A stretch of DNA of 13,143 bases from positions 2,364 through 15,506 of the forward strand of contig NZNP01000140.1 in NCBI GenBank assembly GCA_002694945.1, in the 5' to 3' direction. The position numbers were made by a program, and so were the translations under genes. The notes beneath the pieces were generated by a model, which was not told the DNA's origin, did no database searches, and worked only from the letters and a program-made list of their open reading frames with translations. This document shows positions 7,962-13,143 of the stretch, piece after piece. Numbering within the stretch: position 1 is the first letter of the stretch; each line of letters opens with the position of its first letter. This DNA comes from Gammaproteobacteria bacterium. GTDB lineage: Bacteria > Pseudomonadota > Gammaproteobacteria > Pseudomonadales > Azotimanducaceae.

Positions 7962-9428
7962 TTAAGATGGCTTTTCCTGAGCTTGTATGAACCTGCTTAA
8001 AATGTTGTTAGTAACGCGCGATACCATCTCATTAGTCAAACCATAAGCCCAGTCAGTGCAACCGGATGTAAATACTTCGCCTGCGCCTCGTCTAAAGGTA
8101 CCCATCACAGCGTTTCCTGAGGCGAAGCGCTCCCTTATCGCAGGCGTGTCTGCGCCGCCGATTCTTTCCGCTACCCAGTTCAATTCGCCTATGTAGTTTT
8201 CGGCTAGTTGGCCTGGAGCTTCTTGGGTTTCCCATAGGTGGGCAGGCGCAGTGCCGAGTATTTCAAATCCTTTGGGGGTGTCGTCCTCATAAGTAGGTAC
8301 TAATTTCCCGCTCTCGTTCTTGAACTCACAGCCGTCACATTCGTAACCCACTATGATCTCTTCGCCACCAAGGGTATCACCAGACCTTAGCGATGTGCCC
8401 TGGAATACCCAATGATTGGGTTGGCAGATGCTATAGCCACCGGTTCCATCCGGCGCATTTGGCATATGAGCGTAACCACCCCGCGTGAAAGAAACCCCAG
8501 TCATCTCACTTTCGGGTCTCCCGACTAGTGGGTCACACCACATGGTTGACAAAGTTGGTGCATGTTCTGGATGGTAAACTGGGTCATCCTTAATTTGACA
8601 TTTGTAGCTGGTCATTTGCCGATAATCGCCGTTGAACCTTGCCTGCCAGAATGACGTGTTGCCGGAAAAGAATGCTGCATTACCTCCCGAGTCGATGTAT
8701 TTTTCGACTGTGTCACGCATGGCCGCGGACCAGTATTCGTCGTGCCCTACGGAAATGTAGACTGGATGTCCGTCTAGTAAGTTCGGGTACTGATCCAGAT
8801 CATGACTGACTGCATAGTTTAAGTTGTAGCCTTCTTGTTCTGCCCAGTTAACAAACAGTCGTTCCCAGTTGGACCAGCCTGCCGCCATAGTCCAGGGGTC
8901 GTAGCCAGAGCCGAAAAAAGCTTCCCTGTCCGCTGACGTCCATTGTTTAAATCGGGCTATTCGATTTCTATAGGGCTCTGCTTTGGTGAGAAAACCAGGC
9001 TGAAGAGGCCTCATTGGAGAGACAACGTAGCCTCCAGTATAGTAACTCAATCCTCCCCAGGTATTGTAGGCGTTCCAAGTCGAGGTGGAGAGAACAAGCA
9101 TTGCATCGGTGGGCTCGACAGCTCGCACAACGAAGAAGGCCTCCGTTTGGCGGCCATCGCTGTCTTCCAGCCGAACCAGATAGAGTCCAGCTCTCCAGTC
9201 GGGATCGATTGAAATAACAAATGTCGGATCCCAGTCGCAGCCTTGTTCAGCGATGTTGTCGGCTATGTTTTGTGTGCGGCCACTGATATTCGTTTCGGAA
9301 AGTACTGTTTTGTCCTCGATCCCCTGCCGGACGATTTCGTATTGAAAACTTTTTGCTTCAGTGTGACAGTAGACGACGATTTCTTCGTTGGCCTTTGCGC
9401 TCTGAGGCCAGCAGTATGCTGCGATCAT
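7962..9428 (-). CDS. N,N-dimethylformamidase large-subunit-like protein
   Basis: This 488-residue protein, recognised from memory of the family, carries the domain of the large subunit of N,N-dimethylformamidase, an iron-dependent amide hydrolase. Recognisable blocks are AYCWPQS at the N-terminus, a beta-rich region to about residue 105, STWNAYNTWGG (116-126), SHDLDQYP (208-215), GHDEYWS (228-234), SGNTSFWQ (255-262) and GAGEVFTSGCTDWAYGL (448-464). There is no signal peptide or membrane segment, so it should be cytoplasmic. It is shorter than the ~760-residue classical subunit and no small-subunit gene lies nearby, so activity on dimethylformamide itself should not be assumed. The known enzyme uses two Tyr and a Glu for iron; I cannot align these by eye. 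The ATG comes 3 bases after the aminotransferase stop with only a poor ribosome site, implying coupled translation. Confidence 0.8.
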   Translation of the reverse strand: MIAAYCWPQSAKANEEIVVYCHTEAKSFQYEIVRQGIEDKTVLSETNISGRTQNIADNIAEQGCDWDPTFVISIDPDWRAGLYLVRLEDSDGRQTEAFFVVRAVEPTDAMLVLSTSTWNAYNTWGGLSYYTGGYVVSPMRPLQPGFLTKAEPYRNRIARFKQWTSADREAFFGSGYDPWTMAAGWSNWERLFVNWAEQEGYNLNYAVSHDLDQYPNLLDGHPVYISVGHDEYWSAAMRDTVEKYIDSGGNAAFFSGNTSFWQARFNGDYRQMTSYKCQIKDDPVYHPEHAPTLSTMWCDPLVGRPESEMTGVSFTRGGYAHMPNAPDGTGGYSICQPNHWVFQGTSLRSGDTLGGEEIIVGYECDGCEFKNESGKLVPTYEDDTPKGFEILGTAPAHLWETQEAPGQLAENYIGELNWVAERIGGADTPAIRERFASGNAVMGTFRRGAGEVFTSGCTDWAYGLTNEMVSRVTNNILSRFIQAQEKPS

Positions 9429-9431
9429 CTT

Positions 9432-10676
9432 TTAAGCTGTGTTTGTTGATTGGGGTGGCGGAGGACCGAGTGTTTTGAACGCTTTGTCTACTATTTCAAA
9501 AGTACGTTTCATATCCGCTTCAGTGTGTGCTGTAGATATAAAGTTATTATGGTTTGCGAGCATATAAGCTCCATGCCCTACACATTGATCGATCCATTCA
9601 GCATGTATTTGTGGGTCAGCATTGGTAAGGCGAAAGTACGGCATTGCTGGTACCCCAGTGATTTTCAAGTTATAACCGTGAGAAGAAGCAATATCGGACA
9701 AACCCTTTTTAAATCTAGTGCCGTAGTCGATCATTACATTAGTGCCATCAATATTTTGAAGTTCCAGCAACGTTGCTTTGGCGGCCGCCATAGGGGCCGC
9801 ATTGAAAAATTGCGTGCCCGTGAAATATACGTCCTGAGCGGCTTGCTTCAACGCGTCCGAACCGGTGAGCGCTGCTAGCGGATAGCCATTGCCTATAGCC
9901 TTGCCGAAGCAGATGAGGTCGGGTGTAAAGTCATATTCGTTATTGGCACCGTTCAAATGGATGCGAAATCCCGTCCTTACTTCGTCAACGATTATGACAA
10001 TTCCTTTTTCTCGACATATCGATTCAATCTGAGCCCAGTAGTTCTCGGCTGGTAACGAATTGTCTGCGAATACAGGGTGGTCGTAGGGAGATGATATAAA
10101 ACCAGCGATATCATCCGGATAATGATCGATAACCAGGCGCAGAGCATCAATATCATTCCACGGGATCTCGATGACCTCCAATGAATCTGAGGGGGTCATG
10201 CCAGGATTACTCTTGGCTTGCATCCACGCGGCAACTCCATGATAACCGCCCTTGATTTTCACGAGTTTCCTGCGCCCAGTTGCTGCTCGAGCTACCATCG
10301 CCGCCAACGCAGTGCTGTCGCCGCCGTTTTTACCAAATAAGGCCCAATCGGAAGCGGTGACCATATCGACGAGAGTCTCTGCTAGATCGACCAATTGTGG
10401 TGACGCAAGGCTTACTGTGTTTCCTGCCTTTAGTTGCTTAAGAGCGGCCTCGTCCACTTTAGGGTGGTTGTACCCGAGAATCATCGGTCCATAGGCGCAC
10501 ATGTAATCGATATATTCGTTATCGTCTACATCCCAGAAACAGGATCCATTGCTTCTACTGAAAAACTTCGGTCCTGTATCGCGAACGAAGTAACCATAGT
10601 GTCCGTATATGCCGCCGGGAATCACCGCCTTAGCACGTTCATATAGTGCGTTCGATTGGGAAACATTGCGAGTCAT
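9432..10676 (-). CDS. Class III aminotransferase, glutamate-1-semialdehyde-aminomutase-like
   Basis: This fold-type I PLP enzyme has 414 residues and full length. Lys259 in FGKAIGNGYPLAAL forms the Schiff base, Asp231 in IIVDEVRTGFR binds the pyridine nitrogen, and YHG near 145-147 and TGTQFF at 286-291 fit cofactor binding. The phosphate-binding loop reads FGKNGGDST (114-122) instead of the NSGTEA of heme-pathway glutamate-1-semialdehyde aminomutase. That variant occurs in GSAM-like transaminases of other pathways, so this is probably not HemL. It could be an aminotransferase or an aminomutase; the substrate is unknown. AAGGA lies 7 bases before the ATG. It is the first gene of an operon with the dimethylformamidase-like gene (3-base gap), suggesting that amine transfer and amide or C-N cleavage act on related compounds (inference). 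Confidence 0.9.
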   Translation of the reverse strand: MTRNVSQSNALYERAKAVIPGGIYGHYGYFVRDTGPKFFSRSNGSCFWDVDDNEYIDYMCAYGPMILGYNHPKVDEAALKQLKAGNTVSLASPQLVDLAETLVDMVTASDWALFGKNGGDSTALAAMVARAATGRRKLVKIKGGYHGVAAWMQAKSNPGMTPSDSLEVIEIPWNDIDALRLVIDHYPDDIAGFISSPYDHPVFADNSLPAENYWAQIESICREKGIVIIVDEVRTGFRIHLNGANNEYDFTPDLICFGKAIGNGYPLAALTGSDALKQAAQDVYFTGTQFFNAAPMAAAKATLLELQNIDGTNVMIDYGTRFKKGLSDIASSHGYNLKITGVPAMPYFRLTNADPQIHAEWIDQCVGHGAYMLANHNNFISTAHTEADMKRTFEIVDKAFKTLGPPPPQSTNTA

Positions 10677-10688
10677 GAACTTTCCTTT

Positions 10689-10730
10689 TTAGTGTTTTCC
10701 TAAAGTCCGGATTGCTGGTATGCCAAACAT
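10689..10730 (-). CDS. Possible 13-codon leader ORF before the aminotransferase
   Basis: On the minus strand an ATG preceded by the strong ribosome site AGGAAGG starts a 13-codon frame, MFGIPAIRTLGKH, ending in TAA. The next start codon is that of the aminotransferase, 12 bases later and in the same frame. It could be a leader peptide that couples or gates translation of the operon. It could also be a former N-terminal extension now closed by a stop, or chance. There is no sign of a run of one amino acid as in classic attenuators. Confidence 0.35.
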   Translation of the reverse strand: MFGIPAIRTLGKH

Positions 10731-11303
10731 CCTGTTTCCTTCCTGATGTTTTATGAGCTCACTGTCCGGGAAAAGGTAGCATATTTCTTGCCTAAGGCCT
10801 GCATCGATGTAGCAAGGGATTTATACATCAATAATTTAGAGATTTGGTCATATAAGTCCTGTAAGAAAATGGACATTGCCAAGTGACAATGAGGGTGCTG
10901 ATGGCTCTCGTCTAAATTGCAAATAGTTCGCCGTTCCTACTTCCCAGACGTTGCAGCAAGTCAGGTAGTCATCGTGGCGATCTTTGTTGTCTTGGTCGCA
11001 AATTTCTTTAGATCCAAATGAAGAGTTGAGATGAGATGGCATCGATCCGGATGGTCTCATCAGATTTATTGGGGCCGTTTGAATGTAAGGTCGGCATTAG
11101 GAAGCGCTCGAGGGAGTGTTCCCCCCCACAGACATAGCGCCCTTTATCGGCCCGAACTGACCAATGTTTGAAATTCCCCAAAATCGATCAGTGAACCAAC
11201 CAAGCTCATTTCCAGAGCACTAAAAGAGAGCACGCCTTGAACTATCAAGTTGCTTTAAATTGCCTCGCAACACTAAACCTAGGGCTTCGTGGTGTGTTTA
11301 TTT

Positions 11304-11320
11304 TTGGCATGCGGATTGCT
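11304..11320 (+). promoter_or_regulatory. Sigma-54 (RpoN) -24/-12 promoter
   Basis: TTGGCATGCGGATTGCT matches the RpoN consensus TGGCAC-N5-TTGC with one mismatch (T for the C of GGCAC). The invariant GG (11306-11307) and GC (11318-11319) are separated by exactly 10 bases, as required. Transcription would start near 11331, giving a leader of about 68 bases that includes the heptamer repeats. Such promoters need an enhancer-binding activator, whose site would be expected some 80-200 bases upstream, in the otherwise empty spacer. No activator gene is in the window. Confidence 0.6.
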
Positions 11321-11351
11321 CCACAACGTAGGTGGTCTATTCATCATAAAA

Positions 11352-11397
11352 GAATAGGGAATAGGGAATAGGGAATAGGGAATAGGGAATAGGGAAT
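11352..11397 (+). repeat. Tandem heptamer (GAATAGG)x6, G-quadruplex-type, at a start codon
   Basis: Six perfect copies of GAATAGG run from 11352 to 11393, followed by a partial copy, GAAT. The result is six GGG tracts (first 11357-11359, last 11392-11394) separated by AATA, which fits the G3-N4 pattern for an intramolecular G-quadruplex on the mRNA-sense strand. The array ends one base before the ATG at 11399. The AGGGA units serve as its Shine-Dalgarno sequence, with spacings to the ATG of about 3 or 10 bases. Copy number may vary by slippage, and a folded quadruplex could hide the ribosome site (inference). Confidence 0.9.
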
Positions 11398-11398
11398 T

Positions 11399-11668
11399 AT
11401 GGTTGAAATTAGTGGGTACGCGTCTTCTTCGGTTAATTATCAGAAGACTTTACAGGCTAAAGTGCAAGACAGTGGCCAGAACTTAGGTGAGAAGAAACCT
11501 CAGGAGACTCAAGGTGTAGAAGTCATTTTGTCGTCTGCGGCAGCGCGGTCGGAAGTAGATACTTACGAGAAATTGAAGAAATCAGCTGCAGCAGAATTGT
11601 CGCCCACCCAGCAAAGAGCACTCGATGATATGGAATATGAGCTGCGTAATCCTGAATCCGCATCATAG
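11399..11668 (+). CDS. Small hydrophilic protein of unknown function
   Basis: I do not recognise this 89-residue protein. It has no signal peptide, membrane segment or Cys. The first 40 residues are rich in Ser, Gln, Gly and Lys and look disordered. A short hydrophobic patch GVEVILSSAAA lies near 39-49. The rest is charged and probably helical, ending near DDMEYELRN. This layout of a disordered N-terminus followed by helices loosely resembles small regulators such as FlgM, but no specific motif supports that. The sigma-54-type promoter 80 bases upstream and the G-rich heptamer array over its ribosome site suggest regulated expression, which favours a real gene. Coding character and the good AGGGA site support the start. 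Confidence 0.7.
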   Translation: MVEISGYASSSVNYQKTLQAKVQDSGQNLGEKKPQETQGVEVILSSAAARSEVDTYEKLKKSAAAELSPTQQRALDDMEYELRNPESAS

Positions 11669-11802
11669 CCCTCAAGTGAATTTGACAACTAACCTTCTGT
11701 AAAATCGGTTTGCTTGCTCAAGATATTCATAAAAAAAAGTTGTTTCATATTTAATGGCAGCTCCACGTGGATCAAGGGGCTTACACTCTCGGTCAAGATG
11801 GA

Positions 11803-12300
11803 TCAGGGCTGAGGTTTAAAACTGGATTTTATTCTCTTTAATTCCTCTTTAGCCCCTTCCTCGATATCAGTCCACACCCTTTCTAAAGAGGGTCTAATTT
11901 TCCTGTAGTCTCTGCCGTATTCACTAGCATTAATCATAAAGTTCATTTCTAGGGCGATAGGAAGCCATTCACTTTTAGTCATGACGCCGGATTCGTATAG
12001 TTTGTGAATTCGCAACATATGGTTTCCGAACTGGTGGAACATCAAATCTAGTTGATGTCTTTCATCAACAGAGAGCTCACGATCTTTTTCATTGAATAGA
12101 TAGCGGCTGACCGAAGCAACTTCCGTTGTAGCCCCTGCCCAGCTGTAAAGTTCGGAGAAACCACCCACCACAGCGTTGTAGGTGTTTATAGTTTGAACTT
12201 TATTGTTTTCTTTTACTTGGATCGCGAGATAAATGAGGGTAACGAATACAGAAATCGCGGCCAAAAGTTCTGAGATTGCGCCAAGTGCTTCCCAATTCAT
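11803..12300 (-). CDS. Small membrane-anchored protein of unknown function
   Basis: This 165-residue protein has one N-terminal transmembrane helix, about residues 7-29 (AISELLAAISVFVTLIYLAI), followed by a charged, helical soluble domain. The opening MNWEALGAISELLAAISVFVTLIYLAIQ resembles a group of uncharacterised proteins I recall from marine Gammaproteobacteria, all with this short anchor and a variable helical domain. AAGGA lies 8 bases before the ATG. It is divergent from the next membrane-protein gene across 134 bases. A perfect TATAAT on the minus strand at 12346-12351 may be its -10 box, without a good -35. No function can be assigned. Confidence 0.8.
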   Translation of the reverse strand: MNWEALGAISELLAAISVFVTLIYLAIQVKENNKVQTINTYNAVVGGFSELYSWAGATTEVASVSRYLFNEKDRELSVDERHQLDLMFHQFGNHMLRIHKLYESGVMTKSEWLPIALEMNFMINASEYGRDYRKIRPSLERVWTDIEEGAKEELKRIKSSFKPQP

Positions 12301-12434
12301 AATAGAATTCCTTAATTGTTGTATGCAGATTGATCAGGCTACTGCATTATATAAAAAGGTGAAGAGATCGATTCGAGGCGTTTGTTTGGCAAAGAAGAGA
12401 TGCGGCTAATATCTAAGTCAAATACAATTTTGAG

Positions 12435-13001
12435 ATGAGTTTATTTGAGTATCTAGCGACGATCGTTGCGATAGTCCTCGGGCTTGCAGCTGCCAACTTG
12501 CTTAATAAATTTTCTGACGCGATTCTCAACACCCAATGGAAATCCATCGGTTGGTTTTTTTGCCTATGGTGTTTGATTCTCTTAATTTGTCTGCTGGGCT
12601 ACTTTTGGGCTTTTTGGCGTATATATAGTGGGATCGAAATGCTGTCGATCTGGGAGTTCATTTATAACCCTTTTGCCTCCGTTGTATGTCTGTTTTTAAT
12701 TTCTGTATTCCTTCCCGTTCCAGATAAACACACCGAGAGTGCCGTGATGAGCGAACATTTCATGGCCAGATGCAAACCTTTCTACGTGACGTTAGCTTTA
12801 CTTTGGCTTCACTTTGGCATCGCACCTATTTTTGTTGGTTTTGAGCAAAGCCCTTTGGAAGTGGGCTTTGCTTGGTTGATGATTGTTGTGTCGACTTCAG
12901 GCATCTTTCTCAAATCGTTCGAGGGACATAAGTTTGTTCTGGTGGCATTTACTAGCTGCTTTCTTGGTCAGGAAGTAATTCAACTTGCCATATCGTCCTG
13001 A
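12435..13001 (+). CDS. Polytopic membrane protein of unknown function
   Basis: This 188-residue protein is largely hydrophobic, with about six predicted transmembrane segments: near residues 3-23, 38-62, 73-95, 113-135, 141-159 and 166-186. The N-terminus MSLFEYLATIVAIVLGLAAANLL resembles a family of uncharacterised inner-membrane proteins that begin with an FEYL segment. The loop after the third segment (about 96-112) is the main hydrophilic part. The ribosome site is weak (TTGAG directly before the ATG), so the start is less certain than the frame. It is divergent from the anchored protein at 11803-12300, and the two may share regulation. No enzyme or transporter motif is visible. Confidence 0.75.
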   Translation: MSLFEYLATIVAIVLGLAAANLLNKFSDAILNTQWKSIGWFFCLWCLILLICLLGYFWAFWRIYSGIEMLSIWEFIYNPFASVVCLFLISVFLPVPDKHTESAVMSEHFMARCKPFYVTLALLWLHFGIAPIFVGFEQSPLEVGFAWLMIVVSTSGIFLKSFEGHKFVLVAFTSCFLGQEVIQLAISS

Positions 13002-13114
13002 TTTCATCAGAGATAAAGTGTGGCCGCATCTTGGGATAGGTTTAATATTTCGCTGGTTGGTGCTTGTTTCGAGAAAAAGAGAAATAAACTTCAGCGGCAT
13101 TTAAGCCTACTACA

Positions 13115-13141
13115 GGGCTCCAGTCTTGCTTCATAGAGCCC
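13115..13141. terminator. Possible hairpin at the right edge
   Basis: GGGCTC (13115-13120) is complementary to GAGCCC (13136-13141) around a 15-base loop, 114 bases past the last gene. It is the only structure seen in the final 140 bases. The loop is long and the window ends two bases later, so any T-run cannot be seen. The call is weak. Confidence 0.2.
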
Positions 13142-13143
13142 AG

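Larger units (their letters stand above)
10677..11398. other. Long spacer upstream of the aminotransferase operon and the small ORF
   Basis: About 720 bases carry no convincing gene other than the possible leader ORF. The half next to the aminotransferase contains its ribosome site but no promoter I can defend. The middle holds a 70-codon minus-strand frame (10848-11060) without a credible ribosome site, overlapped on the plus strand by a 34-codon hydrophobic frame from a TTG at 10917. A C7 run at 11121-11127 follows GGGAGTGTTCCC, a short inverted repeat at 11112-11123. The right end has the sigma-54-type promoter and heptamer repeats listed separately. Confidence 0.5.

Noticed and set aside
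7962..9428. Naming the gene as a true N,N-dimethylformamidase
   Set aside because: The domain matches, but length, missing small subunit and unaligned iron ligands do not justify a substrate-specific name.
10917..11021. A 34-codon plus-strand frame with a hydrophobic stretch (VVIVAIFVVLVANFF)
   Set aside because: It could be a small membrane protein or gene remnant, but it starts only at TTG, has no ribosome site, and has a stop codon a few codons upstream.
10848..11060. A 70-codon minus-strand frame
   Set aside because: No credible ribosome site, odd composition (many Ser, Pro, Asn, His), and no relation to any family I know.
11352..11397. Heptamer array considered as a CRISPR or telomere-like element
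   Set aside because: There are no spacers between units, and the 7-bp unit and position at a start codon do not fit CRISPR; no chromosome end is indicated.
11762..11771. Perfect 10-bp palindrome TCCACGTGGA
   Set aside because: It lies between convergent genes with no promoter nearby, and a single palindrome of this length is easily due to chance.
12897..13134. Minus-strand frames at the right edge (67 codons from 13100; 30 codons from 13134)
   Set aside because: The first overlaps the end of the polytopic membrane protein and lacks motifs; the second is too short, and both lack good ribosome sites.

Overview
The window looks like chromosome of a free-living, probably marine, gammaproteobacterium. 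This is inferred from gene content: a large TonB-dependent receptor, a formylglycine-type sulfatase, a BetI-like TetR regulator, an RpoN-type promoter, and small membrane proteins of kinds I associate with marine Gammaproteobacteria. No rRNA, tRNA, CRISPR array, transposase or phage gene was seen. By eye, the first ~2.2 kb is clearly richer in G+C than the rest.

Layout. (1) 1-2071, minus strand: an ABC exporter-type pair, an ATPase followed by a large FtsX-like permease that runs off the left edge; the two overlap by 4 bases at a TTGA junction. (2) 2072-2449: a divergent regulatory spacer with strong palindromes and a split direct repeat. (3) 2450-3079, plus: a TetR regulator. (4) 3260-5455, minus: a TonB-dependent receptor, convergent with the regulator. 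(5) 5764-6210, minus: the C-terminal remnant of a second sulfatase. (6) 6336-7760, plus: an intact secreted sulfatase. (7) 7962-10676, minus: a two-gene operon of a glutamate-1-semialdehyde-aminomutase-like PLP enzyme and an N,N-dimethylformamidase-large-subunit-like protein, preceded by a possible 13-codon leader ORF. (8) 10677-11398: about 720 bases with no convincing gene apart from that leader, ending in a sigma-54-type promoter and a GAATAGG tandem repeat just before a small ORF. (9) 11399-11668, plus: an 89-residue protein of unknown function. (10) 11803-13001: two divergent small membrane-protein genes of unknown function.

How the genes may work together (inference). The receptor, sulfatase, aminotransferase and amidase-like enzyme could form a route that imports a sulfated, nitrogen-containing small molecule, removes sulfate in the periplasm, and cleaves or transaminates the product in the cytoplasm. 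The substrate cannot be read from the sequence. The most distinctive non-coding signal is at 11304-11398: a good -24/-12 promoter followed by six GGG tracts in a perfect 7-bp repeat on the mRNA-sense strand. The repeat abuts a start codon and supplies its Shine-Dalgarno sequence, so it could act as an RNA G-quadruplex or repeat-number switch on the small gene.
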